A stretch of DNA of 64,000 bases from Lutjanus erythropterus. Lineage: Eukaryota > Chordata > Actinopteri > Lutjaniformes > Lutjanidae. The DNA is taken from contig CM034601.1 in NCBI GenBank assembly GCA_020091685.1, forward strand, positions 17,041,320 through 17,105,319, written 5' to 3'. This document shows, piece after piece, positions 43,761-57,035 of this stretch. The position numbers and the translations under genes were made by a program. The notes beneath the pieces were generated by a model, which saw only the letters and a list, made by a program, of their open reading frames with translations, did no database searches and was not told the DNA's origin. Position 1 is the first letter of the stretch. Every line of letters begins with the position of its first letter.

Positions 43761-45281
43761 CAGTCTCTTAAAATATTAATAATTAAGTATTTGGTCAAAA
43801 ATGTTATGAAATTTGATTTTAATAGATCAGCTCGACACTGGATACGTGAAGGTCTTATGTTTTTGAGCACATTTTGATAACCAAATGAAACGTTTAATGA
43901 CCAAAGTTTAAATACTGGTGAAAAATTAAGTTACTGATCACTGAGAATAATTTAGCAGTTGCAAATGTTGACACAATAAAATTTAATTGAATGCATCCTA
44001 AACCCAGATAATCCTAATTATTACAAAGAAATAACACAAAACAAAATACATACCACACAACCAAATCCCTGACATGCAAAAATCTTTACATGTGTGCCCT
44101 CATGTGGTAGTTGAAGATGACACAAGTGGGAGCGATGGAATCAAGGTGTCATATTGAAATGAAATAGTCTAGTAAACAAAGGTGTGACAAATGATACTGA
44201 TTAAGGATTGCTTCCTTTTCGCATAGTGGAGTCTTTCCAGTGAGCCAGCATGCACAAAAGCAGCACCCAGACTCCATCCTGAAAGTAAGCGACTTAATTA
44301 GTATCATTGGTAACACCTGTGTTTACACTGCTGTCATGTCAATATAGCTGCTGTGTTGAGTTTTGGGTGTTGCACTTCAATGCAGGGCATGTCTTGATAA
44401 ACTGATGAAGTCGACAAACATGGGGAAACGTATAGGTTAACCATTCTGTAATGCCGAAGGAGACATCTAGAGATAGGACTGATCCAACCCGGTGTTTGTA
44501 TCGGGGCCAATAGTGATGTAAGACATTGTAATTTTACAATAACAAGCGAGGACAAGTCCTACACTGTAAGTTGATCAGCTGCTTATCACTGTTTGTAAAT
44601 GTAAAGCCGTGAAAATACACACTCTGGAGGTCGAGTTCTTGCACTTCTGCCTTCTGCCTGCCAGACTCCATTAACATATTGCTCAGTTTAACTTATAAAC
44701 ATCTACTCCTTCTACATGATTATTAATGACTTATTCAGACTTATAAACTGCCATGTTATGATTCATCACAGTAAATATATTACATATTCTCGTTTAAAAA
44801 TAAAAAAAAAGAGCTCTAGCGTCAGTACAGTATCGTTATTGGCAGATATCCAAATTCAGATGCTGGAATCGGATCAGGACTGAAAGACAGTAGATCAGAG
44901 CATCTCTCAAGACATCTGTGAAAAAAAAACAAGTTTAATGACCATGATCGTTATCCAGACGTAAGTCAAAAAGACTGAATTGCTCTGGCTCAGTCCTGAT
45001 ATTCTATTCTTAGGGCTGATGTATGGTAATATTTCAAACTAACAGTCTTAATGAAGAGCCAGGCCCACAGAGTCAGTCAGTAACAAAGGCATAAGGTCAG
45101 TGTTACATGATATAACTGACTCTACCATAACAAGCAGCAGTTGTAAGATAACATCTGCCCACAAACACCATCATCACAAATATGTTCAGCTCTACTGTGA
45201 ACAAACATCTATAGTTCTATTTAGGGAGGATATATATGTTTACATTATGCTAGTGTGTATACACTGTGTGTCTGTGCCTTT

Positions 45282-45284
<3 letters not shown>

Positions 45285-45319
<35 letters not shown>
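45285..45319. repeat. (GT)n microsatellite
   Basis: Perfect GT run. Confidence 0.92.
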
Positions 45320-45320
<1 letters not shown>

Positions 45321-45974
45321 AGGAACAGAAAGTTCTGCAGCCTATCCATCCATATCATTTGCTTCAGTATACTTCTGCGCCTGGATACAGACCACACAGG
45401 CAGGACCTGATTCCCATCATCATGACAACAGGGCTACCGAGCAGCCAATCACAGCCCTCTGAGCCCCACTCTGCGAGCTGATTGGTTTCCCAGCCTGCAG
45501 CCTGTTGTGGAATGCCCATCTTTAACCTCTCTGCTGCCATGCACATTGCATACATCCTATATTTTCTCCATGCAGATTACACCTACGTGTGTAATCCTTT
45601 GAGATGTGGTGTCACGTTTGCTCTGACGTCACGTGATCATAAGTTGTTTTTCATGCTAGAAGTATAACATGTTAATGAAAAGTATCTCTGTGAATGTAGA
45701 ATAACATACATATGCTTCAAATACACATTTGTATGTGACAGTGTCAGAATATCTCTAGCACATCAGTGGACCACTGAAATAACATATGGGATCTGCACCT
45801 GTCAACTCTACTGTTAAACCACATATCATATTATATAAGCATTTGCGATTATATATAGTGTATATAATATAGTGTATATAATAAACTATTACATTTTGAA
45901 TTTAATTGACACCTAGATTGTATCATTTAGTATGTACTATTACTGTTTATTAAAATAAATCTAATTACCAGGGA

Positions 45975-46965
45975 GTAAAGCTGGACGACTTGGACAAAAT
46001 CAAATACCAGGATTTGGGCTGTGTATTGGCAAGAATCTGTTAAGACAATATGTAGGGTTATGTCTCAATATATTGAGACATTCTATGCAAGGTGACAAAT
46101 TATGATCTTTTAAATGTAATTTTAGTAAAACTGCCATAGTATAAAGAAAACACCACCATATGCATAGAATCTGAGATATGTATCAAACCAACTAAAAATG
46201 GGCCACTGCCATGAATCTATGTATCAAAATATCACGATACAGTATCTTGAATTATAATATCACAATACTAAAATGTAATCAGTGTTTTCTTACACCCCTA
46301 ATCATGATATTTTTTCAATACCTCAAACTCATTATTTATTGATGTTATGACAATAGGGATGGTGCATTCACAAAATGTTAACACAATAACATGTTTTTAA
46401 AATAAATAATCATCAGTATTGTGGATATAATGATGACCAAGTGGGTAAAAGCAAATATTACAGCAGCTAGAACGAAATGGTAAGTTCAGAAAATTACATT
46501 GAGTGAGGAATAATGCACAGTGAGCAGGTCATTATTCATGTCAGGGCCTTGAATCATCCTGAAGAGGTTTATTTCTCAATAATGACCTGCTCACTGTACA
46601 TTATCCTGCTTATTACATGATTACTTAACAAAATATCAATAATTTGAAACGAAATATTAATTTTAATGTTTTAATGTTTTTTTTTTTTGCTCCACCACAG
46701 TTTTTGGAACTGGGTCCATAGCAACAGTCAGTTTTCATGACAGCAGTCTGTTTTACAGTGAACGGTCTGTTATACAGAAATAACAGACCTTAAAATGCTG
46801 TAATTGACTAATCAGAATCAAGTATTTAACAAAGCCATGTAATAATATACCATAATGCAGTTAAGACAGTTTATGCCACATCACTACACAATATCCAAAG
46901 GCAAAGACAATATAGTGTCATATCATGATATTGATATGATATTGATTTATTGCCCAGTCCTAGTA
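45975..46965. repeat. hAT-like MITE, interrupted
   Basis: Left end gtaaagctggacgacttgga, right end ttattgcccagtcctagta, which inversely reads tactaggactgggcaataa. The interior shares aataaataatcatcagta and gtaagttcagaaaattaca with 38187-38530. It is interrupted at 46507-46858 by another repeat. Boundaries approximate. Confidence 0.55.
46507..46858 (-). repeat. nonautonomous repeat with internal hairpin, copy B
   Basis: Inverted relative of 4741-5056. The hairpin arms are 46507-46536 and 46578-46605 (aataatgacctgctcactgt and its complement), followed by the cagtctg/cagacc words and ending in acaaagccatgtaat. It sits inside the hAT-like MITE, so it inserted later. Confidence 0.72.
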
Positions 46966-47379
46966 GGTACAATGCCTGATGGATTGATTACTATACAGTC
47001 AGATATTGTTCTGGAATATACTAAACATTTTTTTAGCACTGTCAGTCAGTTAACGACAGTCTATTTATAGTTGAGGCCAGCTTAAGACTCAAACTGTTAA
47101 TCAGGTTAGGAGCTCAGTGACTGAAAGTGCATAATGCTAAACACACACACAGAGGATAGAAGGAAATATCTGTTATTCTTTGTTATAGGCTCATGTTGTG
47201 TTGACAGTCAGTACGTGTATTGCTCTCTCCATCCACATCACACACCTATGCATGCAGCTGTTGGGAGGCACAGCAGCAGCACCCTACTCTAAGATCAGGG
47301 AGGAGGGGGGCAACATTTACCCTGTAGGGGTACAGCTGGACTCTCCAAACCTGTCACACGTGTACTCTCGCTTCTGTTA

Positions 47380-47904
47380 AAGCTGACTGTAACGCTGAGA
47401 CACTGTGCTTTTCGATTCATTTGCTCCTTGATTCCTGCACGATGGAAGGGAGGTGATTCTCCTCGCCGCCATTTTTAGGGAACTGCCTATCGAAGAGAGA
47501 AACTTTGCTAGCTACTGCTCTAACGTTAGCAGCTAGCTAGTTGGCCAGTAGCCTGCCTGTGTACCAGCTCGTTGTGACAGTTAACGCCTGACAGCCGTTA
47601 GCCAGGTCAGCTCGCCTCATGCTGGTATAAATTATTCGTGTGGCCGGCCATTAGAGTTACATGACAAAAACAGCGTTAACAATTTAGCTAGAATTGAACC
47701 CAGCGTCACCGTCTGTGTACTGGGTAGGGCAATTGTGCGGTTAGATTAGCGAATTAGCATTGCTAACTTATTAGCAGGCAAATTCACACTTTGATTTCTC
47801 TGGACTGCATTGCCTCGTCTGTGATTTAGCGTCAGCATCAGCCGTGTTCAGGGTGACGGGATTAACCAGCCACTTCTCAACCTGTGTGGATTCATCTTGA
47901 CCAG
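47380..47904 (+). promoter_or_regulatory. taok1: TAOK1 promoter and probable noncoding exon 1
   Basis: CpG content rises here. GCCGCCATTTTT at 47465-47476 is a YY1-type site typical of TATA-less vertebrate start sites. About 430 bp on, ccag/gtgagt at 47904/47905 is an excellent splice donor. The next TAOK1 exon (62550) starts with an acceptor and is noncoding at its 5' end, so an upstream noncoding exon is required, and this is the best candidate. Start site and exon limits are inferred. Confidence 0.55.
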
Positions 47905-49664
47905 GTGAGTTAAGCGTTGTGCTAACTAACGAACGATTGGTAACGCTAGATTTGTTCCCTAGTGCTACATGCTGCAGTGGAGCTTGATTTCAACATAGCG
48001 TTAGTTAGCTCCGGAGCTAGCATGCTAACCAAAAGTTGCTGTCACAACTTGTAAGGTCTGTCGCATCTAGAGATTTTAGGCTGCCTTGTTGGGCAACTTC
48101 AGTAATTCCTCGTTAGCACAGGCGTGTTTGTTTTGAATGCCATTATAATACATTGGCAAATAATGTCAATATATGCGGAGCAGGGCTAGCGAGCTAAATT
48201 GTCAGTGGATTGGTTTGTTGTAAATAATGGTAATAGATTGCTTTACCCTAGCTAGCTGCGTTAGCTTGCTAATCCGCTTTATGCAACTATCGTTGCAAGC
48301 AGTGCCACTCCCTCGTTTGTGTTTTTGTCCACTATGGCTGTACGTTAAGTGAAACTCGGCTGTGTAGGTGTCTGTTTTGGAAGTTTGGTTATCTGGAAGA
48401 GACATCATGAGTCACATACTGTCTGAAGAGCTAGCAGTGTGACGGTAGGTGACATTGGTCAAGCCTGATTCAATGTCTGTCGCATGTATATGTCCTGACA
48501 TTGTGTTTACAGGCAGCATTAGCTTCAGGAGAGTCTGACAGATCATTGAGATGGTCATTGTGTAAGCAGCGACATGCAGAGCTCGCATCCATCTGCCGCT
48601 GATGGCTGTTTTTGTGCACTGACGTGAGTCGCATTCCTCAGTTTTCTGTGTTGATATTGCGTAACACTGGCTATCACTCAGCAAGCTACTCTTCTGCTTG
48701 GCTTATCTGTGACTTCGCCGCTTAACTTATGCATGACACAGTGGATCAGCTACACAAGGATTTAATACAACACTTACAATGTGATTAAATATCGCATAAC
48801 GTCAGTGTTGTGACACCAAGTTTACCATTCACCTAACCATGTATCTGATGGATCGATTCGTCAAATCTGATGCCCATGGTTTGATGGATGATACACCCAA
48901 CACCTACACATGCCTTATGCTTTATGTGCCATGTATACTGCCTCTGTTTGTCAAATAAGCACTGCAGTATGAGCAGTCCACCTATCATTGTTCGTGTCTT
49001 CAGACTGTGATGAACAGACTGTCCATGTTATAAATGCAGCTTATGGGCTGGATCTGGAAGGCAGGTACAACTTGTCCTCTTACTCTGGTATCATAGATTT
49101 CTGCTCGGCTGCCTGTCCTTGCTTTCCTGTGTTCTCTGTAACCTGTACTGATCTGCACACCTGTCATTTGTTCATTTATGTCTCTGCATGCTTGTCAGAA
49201 CAACAGTGCGTGGCATTCACAGGCTGGAACAGCTCCCCTTCTTTACTTTCAAGGACTTGCTGCTAGCTGATAGGTACGCAGCTGGTATTGACTGTGAACA
49301 TCTCAGTGCAGGAGAAGCCTTTGCAAAGTTGTGTTTTCTTATGTGTCAGTGTTATATCAGGGGGTGCTGAATATGGGCGCACTGCATAATGGATTTAAGT
49401 GTCTCCCAGGAAAAATGGATTAGACACTGGAGCAAAGCCTGCCCTGCTTGCTAAAGTCTAGATTCAAGTCAGTCAGTGACAGTCAGCCACTGCAGAACAA
49501 GACTGGTTCCACAAATATGATCCACTGCAGTGCTGCCACCATAACTTTATTTGTTAGTGATTTGAATTATGTAAGGTACTTAGCTTGCTGATTGTAATGC
49601 TACAGTGATTTAATTATAAGAATCTCATTTTTAACTGGCAAAACAAGTCACTAATCTAAGATTT

Positions 49665-50703
49665 TCCTAGTTGAATAGTAGTTGTTAGTCCAAGCCATTA
49701 GTCGACTAGTCGTTGCACGTTTATGATATTTAATTATTTCAACATTTTTTGAGGGGCACTAAGTGAACTGCATGTAACTAGCAAGGAAACTGAGGATTTT
49801 GTTAATTTATTTCAATACAGTATAACATCACACAAAGTCTTTTTGTACAGAACACAGGAATTTATAACTTCCAACTTCACAAAAACAAATATTTACAGAC
49901 AGACAGATCAATACGATGGATTATCAATATCCTCACTACAAAACCACTCCTCAACCACTTGTTGCCTCTCCTGTGTCTACATCGTCCCGGACATCAGAGT
50001 CCTGGTCAGAGTTGCTGTAAATCACCTTGGCATTGTATTCTTGGTCATCAAAGTGGTCTCCGTCTGTCTCAAAGGCTGTGTCCCAATCTATGACAAGCAT
50101 GCCCAGTTTCCCAACTACAACACTGAATATGCCCAAAGCCATGGTTGGGATTTTATACAACGGAGGTGAAAGTGATGCCTTTAAGTCAATCACTCTTTGT
50201 TGTCATATTGAGTGCCTCACAGCGTGAATGTCTTCTATAATCATTTATCCATTTTTCTGTCTGTTGGCTAACAACAGTTTTTAAAATGTTGTTAGCCAAC
50301 TGGCAGTCCCGAGATGCCTTGGTTTAAGTCTGGCCACCAACCGGAGGCTGTGTTCCTGACTTGTGTGTGACAGCACTGATCCCTAGATGTATTAATAGAT
50401 CCATGCGGTGATCTCAACATAAAATGAATAAAATTTGCCGTGCTGACGGCAATGAGCTTAACCTCGCAGTCTGCATCACATGGCCGTGGTATTGTATTAT
50501 TGTCACAGCCTTAGTTAGCAGCAGGGTGCAGGTGACTTCAGTGTTACAAGAGAAAAGGTCTGTGTTGCAACAGTCCCAATACTTTCGTCTAGGCCTAACT
50601 AGCCCCTGAATAGAGTTTTATTTCTCCCTGCGACTAATGGACTAATGAAAAAATGGTCAGCTATGAGTTACCGGCTAATTGTTTAGTCAACTATTAGGGG
50701 GTA
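49665..50703. repeat. candidate 'tagtcgactagtc'-ended element with internal minus-strand frame
   Basis: Left edge cctagttgaatagtagttg...ccattagtcgactagtcg; the right edge read inversely gives ccctaatagttgactaaac...ccattagtcgcaggg. Between them the minus strand is open from 50193 to 49951 (80 codons) with an acidic end (DTAFETDGDHFDDQEY, then DQDSDVRDDVDTGE). I do not recognise that peptide. It may be a decayed transposase end or captured host sequence. Confidence 0.4.
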
Positions 50704-52344
50704 GCCCTTGTAAGAGCAAACTTTCTAAATAATCTTCCTAACAGGAAATGGTGTTGACTAACGCAACCGACAGTGGCATATTCAGTGACATGGAAGGTTT
50801 TTTTTTTTTTAAGTGAGGCAATGAAGATATTGTCCTTTCCCATAAAAGGCATGTGCTTAAGGTCTTTGATTGAGACTGGCTGCTGAACAGTTGGAAACCA
50901 ATTGCATATTTGATGAGTCAGATTGAGAGCAAAAAGAAAAAGGGGAAGGATAGGCACATCCAAATATATTTCAGGTGATTGACAGAGAACACATTCTATC
51001 AAAACAAAAAATATTCACAACAACGACAACTGACATTTTTTAAAAAGGATGGGATGCACATAACATTTGAATCCCTTGATCTTGATCAGGGTTAGTCACA
51101 AATTTCAGATGTTTTGGGAGATTAATTTGAGCTTTAAAAGTTTAAATGATTCTGTCTCAAGTCCATGTTACTCCTACATTTGGAAGTGGTCCCGTATTAT
51201 AAGACAAACCACATCAACTGTAGTTATTTTACTTGGGTGTTTGGATATGCGCATGTCTTATTGTTGAGGGTGCCACAGGAATACTGTGTTCTTTTTCTAC
51301 ACAAGTGTGTCTTCTTCAGAGGAAACTTGGTATGTTGTATGATGTCCGTGACATTTATCCCAACAGGAAGAGTGTAAATGCAGCTCTGTGAGTGCAACGA
51401 GAAGGGTCAAATCCTCTTAGTGTTTGGTCACTTTATTCCTCTCTTCTGTCACCATCATCTCTATAACACCACAAACTGGGATGTGTTGTTGTTGATGTTT
51501 GTTAGTTAGAGAGCTTTCACTTCCTCCACTCAGTGAAAGCCACGATCTGTAATCAGACTGGGAAGCAGGAGCATGGACACCCCACCCTCCATCTTGGGGG
51601 ATAGAAATGTAGTGTGTAAGCCATTTGAACAACAGCGCACATGTAGGTCATGAAATTAACATTGTCTCTGAATAAACAGCTGTGATGTTGCAGTGTTGTT
51701 TTTATTGGATTGGGCATTTGGGTGATATTCTTTGAAGCAGGGATGCACCTAACCAGTCCATTCTCCCTTAATATCAAATCCAATACCTGGACTAATTGTA
51801 TTCATTTATTCAAGCATAGATCACATACTACGTCCCTTTTTTAAATCTGTACACCTCACAAGAGCTGATTAGGCTAATTCTTCTATGTATAAGGTTGCAC
51901 AAGGTCACATGTAATTTCTGACCTGTGAATGGAAATGTTCTTTTTAGGCTTGTGAATGTTTTAATCATATTGTTAGAAAGCTGCATTGTTACAACTTCAG
52001 AGACAGAGACTAAGAATTATTTCATGTGGACTAGTTACATTTGGCTAAGAGATAATGCTCAGTGCTCAGTCCTACTTTTGAATTATTTTGCATTACAGTA
52101 GGGCTGTGACAGTACATGTATTACTTCTGAACCATTTGGTACAGGATGTTCGCTTTGGTACCCGACTTCCACGGTTCAGCGCACCCTGTGACCCAAACAG
52201 TAGCTGTCAAAATAGTCTATTTTTGTCTACTACCTATACATGCAAATATTTTGGCAGTGTACCAGTTGTTGTCTATCACTTGTAGCATGCTAGTCAGCTT
52301 AGCCCGGGTAGCCAAGCTCCTGCTGTTGGATATGTCAGTCAGTA

Positions 52345-52700
52345 AACAACAATTATTTTCATAGTCAATTATTCTGTTGTTTTGTTTTGTTTTTGTTTTT
52401 TTTTATTAAAAATTGTTTTTGTCCAGAAAATGTCAGAAAATGGTGAAAAATTTTGATTTTTTTCCCTGAAGCCCAAGGTGACATCCTCAAATGTTTTGTT
52501 TTGCCCACAACCCAATGATATTCAGTTTGCTGTCATAAAGGGGCAAAGAAACCAGAAAAGATTCACATTTAAGAGGCAAGACTCAGAATTTTGGCTTTTG
52601 TTTTTCGTAAAAAAAATCTAAATCTAATTAATCAATTGTCAAAATAGTTGCAGATCAATTTAATAAATGATTAAGCGATCAACTGTAGCAGCTTTACACT
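52345..52700 (-). repeat. interspersed repeat ('gttagttgcagctct' type), second copy
   Basis: The complement matches 19695-19922 over ggatgtcaccttgggctt, ttttctgacatttt and the terminal tcgat/attaatcaat words. Confidence 0.62.
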
Positions 52701-54937
52701 GGCTGCACTTTAACCATGTCATTTACAACTGCATCACCCAACTGTATCGGTTAGCCTAATGAAACAGAAACTGACAACAAGGCAAATCCTTCTCCCCACA
52801 GCGTTCAGGCAGCTTCTCATTGTAGATTCAGATTGTGCCCAAGCGATAACTAATGCTGTAAGGGTGTTAATCGCTGCCAATATGCAACCATGCAGTACTT
52901 GGTTGTAAGGATGTATAGTTATTATATTAATCTCAATCAAGATTTTGGCTTCCCACAATTAAACATACATGATTGATGACAATACTGATGTTTAAAATGC
53001 ATGTTCCACTTGTACAAAACTCTGCTGCATATCAAATCAAGCGCTTCTTTAACTAACAGCTAGCCACCCTGCATTGGCAGCCTGTGCAAAATTTCCAGGA
53101 TATTGCAGCTGTCGTCCAGAGTATCAGAGTCCACAACATCAATGCTATACAGCACGTCATCGTATCAGTGTAAAAGTGAAAGCAGTACTCTGTTGAGTTA
53201 TTTTAGGTAAAAAGTTTTGGAAGCCGACAATTTTATTTATATTTTGCTTCTAAGAGATGCACTGTGAATAAGGAAAGGTTTTATCTTGATCCACAGATTT
53301 GTACATTAGTAGCCTGAATGTAACACAACATTGAATTGAAAGCTGTGATCTAGTTATATAAATGTGAAAGTGCTATAAAAATATTTTATCCGTTGTGCTG
53401 CTCTATATAAACAAGTGCAAGTTGTAGTTGTTCAGGAATTATCAACAGGTGACTTTTGTGTTTTTTGCATTGTGACCAAGTGGCCACTGTTTAATGTTTA
53501 AAATTTTCTAAATAAATGACAAAATGTTATTTTTTAAATTCTTTTTGGTTTTTTGGCTGTTCCAAAAACGTGCCGAACCATGACCCCAAATCTGAGATAG
53601 CCTACATAGCGAGCAGTGAAATTTGTGTCTCATTACACGTCTGCAATACAGTATTTAGCATCTTGCAGAAAAACATTTTCAAAGTATACATATTAAAGTG
53701 TATAGTGTTTATTTTCTACTGAGGTGTGTGTGTTTGTGTGAAATGAAGTAAATCAGAATGACAACTGCGTTTGAACAGTTCTGTAAAAAATAGTTTTAAA
53801 GCCCTTCATATCCACACAGGTGAGTTCAGATATTCTGCTTGATGAGATTTAATTTCTAGCTGACATTTAAGGTTGAAGCTTGCTTAGGTCAGCTCTATGT
53901 ATCTAAAAGCATCGTAACGGTGGTATAAGGTGTCCCTTCTCAGCAGGTGCAACAAAACCAGGAGAGTCAAGGCGATGTCAGTCAAGTGCAGTATGCACAG
54001 AAGAGGTGTAATCACCCAAAATAACTATGGAGGTCTATGGATGTGTAGGAGTTCTAAAGTAATTCAATATGTTTACTGTGGTTGCTGCAGAGCTCAGTAC
54101 TTTTGCAGGAATTATATCTTTCGTAATACATTTCGAGATTGATTTTAATCCAGTATTATGAATGTCTTGGAAACCATTTGTAGTGCAGTTGTAGCTAGCC
54201 AAAATAAAACCAGGGACATTCCGTGGTCTGTGTGGATCACTCCCATAGTTCGGCCCGCATGTGATCTGAGGACTTAATGCAACCATCATAGTGTGAAATA
54301 CAGTTTTACTATTGCTGTTACTTTTTAATTCTCTGAATCTTGATGCAGAGTTGAAAAGATGAGACAGATGTGTGCTGTGTTTAACTTTGAAGCGCTGTCA
54401 TTAATAAAATGAATAGTGATTGAAATTGTGCTTTAAAAGTTGTCAGCTTCACCTTCATTGAGTGAAATCCCAACCATGACTTCAGGTGTTTTTCCCTAGT
54501 GTGACTGGGCAACTTGGCGTGCTTGTTGTCATAGAAATTGATCATAAGATTGTGATATTCAGTGTAACTTTGGCAATACCTGCTGTCTTAACCTCTTTAA
54601 CACAGCTCTGCTTAGCTCACCAGTGCAGCTCCCCGTCTGCCTGTCTGTGACAACAGCCTTCAATGTTGATTGGCTATTGCTTTTTATTTTCTAACCAGTC
54701 AGATAGTGCTGTGGGTGGGACATTGAGCCAGACTATGGAGTGTAATGGTGCATTACACTGTGTGTATACTGTAATACGGCAAAGTATTATTATTATTATT
54801 AGTAGTAGTAATATTTTATTTATTTAGTATTTATTTATCCCACTTTTTTTTTACTGATCACAAAAAGATCCAATCTGTGATTTAAATACTGTGTTACAAT
54901 CCAAATTGTGATTTTTATGATCCATTGATCCATGATC

Positions 54938-55770
54938 CATGATCCTGGCAACTAATTTCCCTGTTGATTAAACGCAAAATGTAATTCAGACTAGTCAACT
55001 AGTCTAACTAGGGCTGGGCAATATAATGATATTTTATTATATTGTGATATGGCATTAGATATCATGATAGATTTTGGATATTGTTATATCGTGATATGTC
55101 AGAAGCGTTGTCTTTTCCTGGTTTTAAAGCCTGCATTACAGTTAAGTGATGTCATTTTGAGAATTTACCAGACTGTTTGAGCTGATCTATTATTTGCCTT
55201 TACTCACTTAGACATTACATCCACATTACTGATGATTATTTATAAAATAATCTCACATTTTGTGAAAGCACCAATAGTCATCCTTGTAATATTGTTGCAA
55301 TATAATACAACAAACTTATTTTATCCCCTCAGCCACTTCCACCCTTTGGAGTACACAACATATCACTCACAACTTACACGATCAATAATTATCGATATCG
55401 ACCGATATGAAACTTCACTATCATGATAGGTGTTTTGGCTATATCGCCCAGGCCTAAGTCTAACATTGAGAAAACACTCAGAAAGCAGTTAAAATTTATC
55501 AGAATTTATTAATTTATAATGTTGAACACTGTCCGAAAAACATACTGTGTATAATGAGAGTCATTTGAAGGCGTTAATCTCAGTCCACAATCGCCAAATC
55601 GTACTTTAAAAGCCCCAACTAGTGGCGGCCAGCTGCCTAAAATCTAAGAGGCAACAGATAACTGGTATTGTGCATGAATGAAATATTGATAAATAGTATA
55701 AACAACTAGTATTTCTGGTGCCGACTAGCGAGGGTGGGGACGTTTAATCGTATAGTCGACTAGAATGTGT
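54938..55770 (-). repeat. 'tagtcgactagtc' element, inverted copy, split by an hAT MITE
   Basis: Reads inversely like 30060-30890: ggcaactaatttccctgttg...actagtcaactagtctaac, then after the insertion attgagaaaacactcagaaa...caatcgccaaatcgtacttt...gtttaatcgtatagtcgacta. Confidence 0.75.
55009..55456. mobile_element. hAT MITE with perfect 8-bp target duplication
   Basis: Inverted ends tagggctgggcaatata and tatatcgcccaggccta (three mismatches over 17 bp), flanked on both sides by agtctaac (55001-55008 and 55457-55464). A perfect 8-bp duplication and the ggctgggc ends fit the hAT superfamily. The 448-bp body is AT-rich, with many atat/gata words and no transposase. Confidence 0.88.
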
Positions 55771-56187
55771 TAAATATTGTATAGCTGTTCTGGATTTTAA
55801 CTTGGATAGATGCATGTTTAGGCTGGGTTTTAATAATCTTATCTTGTGCATGCTCTCTGTATTTTGATAAACCAGCAAACAGCAGGATTGCTCCAGGGTT
55901 GCTCCTCTGTAGCTGACCCTGTGTGGCTAAGAGAATTTCAGTATGAGGATCAATAAAGTATTTGATTATTTATTATCCTTTTCCATCTCTCGCTTTCGCT
56001 CGTTCCTCTCTATGACACCCCTTGCTACTCAGCTTTGTGTATTGGTTGCCTCTTCATTAGGCTTCTCTGTGATTTTACAGTGCAGGGGAAATCAATTCAC
56101 ATAATACAGCAAGGGAGAATCCATTTTCTTGAGCAGCAAAGCAAAACAACTTTCGGTGCATTTCTTGAACACACTGTTCTTTGTGAT

Positions 56188-56190
<3 letters not shown>

Positions 56191-56239
<49 letters not shown>
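56191..56239. repeat. (GT)n microsatellite
   Basis: Perfect GT run of about 24 units, the longest in the window. Confidence 0.95.
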
Positions 56240-56411
56240 TTGCAGTCCAGTCCATCTCCTCCAGATTCAGTCTTGTGACTTCAGTAGTCAGTACTCTGTT
56301 TCATTTTGTGTGAGAGAGAGATTGTATTTTTATTTTTCTTCCTACACACTCAGTCTGTTAGAAATGTACACACGAGACACTGTACACACTGTACTGTACA
56401 CACACTGTAGA

Positions 56412-56432
56412 CATATATATATATATATATAT
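56412..56432. repeat. (AT)n microsatellite
   Basis: Perfect AT run. Confidence 0.9.
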
Positions 56433-56784
56433 TAATTTACTTTACAGTAGTATCTCACTGTTTTTTAACCTCATGTTGGGCTATAACAAACATTAGTGAA
56501 TAAAACTGTTGTAAATTTTGAACAACTTTACCCTTCATGTCCTGTCAGAAAGAAACAGTTCTTTCTTCAAATGATTGTTTTCAGCTGGTTATGCTTTTGA
56601 ATTATCCCACCTTCCTATGTTTGTACCACTGAATTATCCACTTTCAACAGGAAATAAAATTAAAGAATCAATATGCTCTTAAATACAGTTTCTTTGTGCA
56701 TTAGTTAGCATGGCCACCTCTTACAACATGACCTTTTATAATGCTAGCAAAGTCCTGAGTTGGACACACCCAAGCAAACAGTGG

Positions 56785-56860
56785 TGAGGCATTGGTAGAC
56801 CAGCAGCTTCCGTGTTCTCCAAGGTCAAATGATTTTGTTTGCCAGTTGAGTCTGGTTGAG
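56785..56860. repeat. interior fragment of the fold-back repeat
   Basis: ttggtagaccagcagcttcc, gtgttctccaaggtcaaatg and the gagtctggttgagg segment match the interiors of 18345-19215 and 28490-29135. Confidence 0.5.
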
Positions 56861-57035
56861 GTAATACACTATTACATTATTGATACCTCATACCTCATAG
56901 TATCATATCTCATACATCCGAACTTCAGAAAATCCAAACGATCCCTTTAAGGTCCACTGGGCAGCCACCTCAGACCACTGAGCCACCAGTGGATTAGTGT
57001 CAGGGATGCGTGATAATGGTTTATAAATAATATCT

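Larger units (their letters stand above)
43411..47379. other. intergenic between SMG6 and TAOK1, repeat-rich
   Basis: No recognised gene. Contains the repeats listed below and two open frames with ordinary protein-like composition (45321-45481 and about 47200-47380, plus) that match nothing I know. 44580-45240 shows nothing identifiable. Confidence 0.5.
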
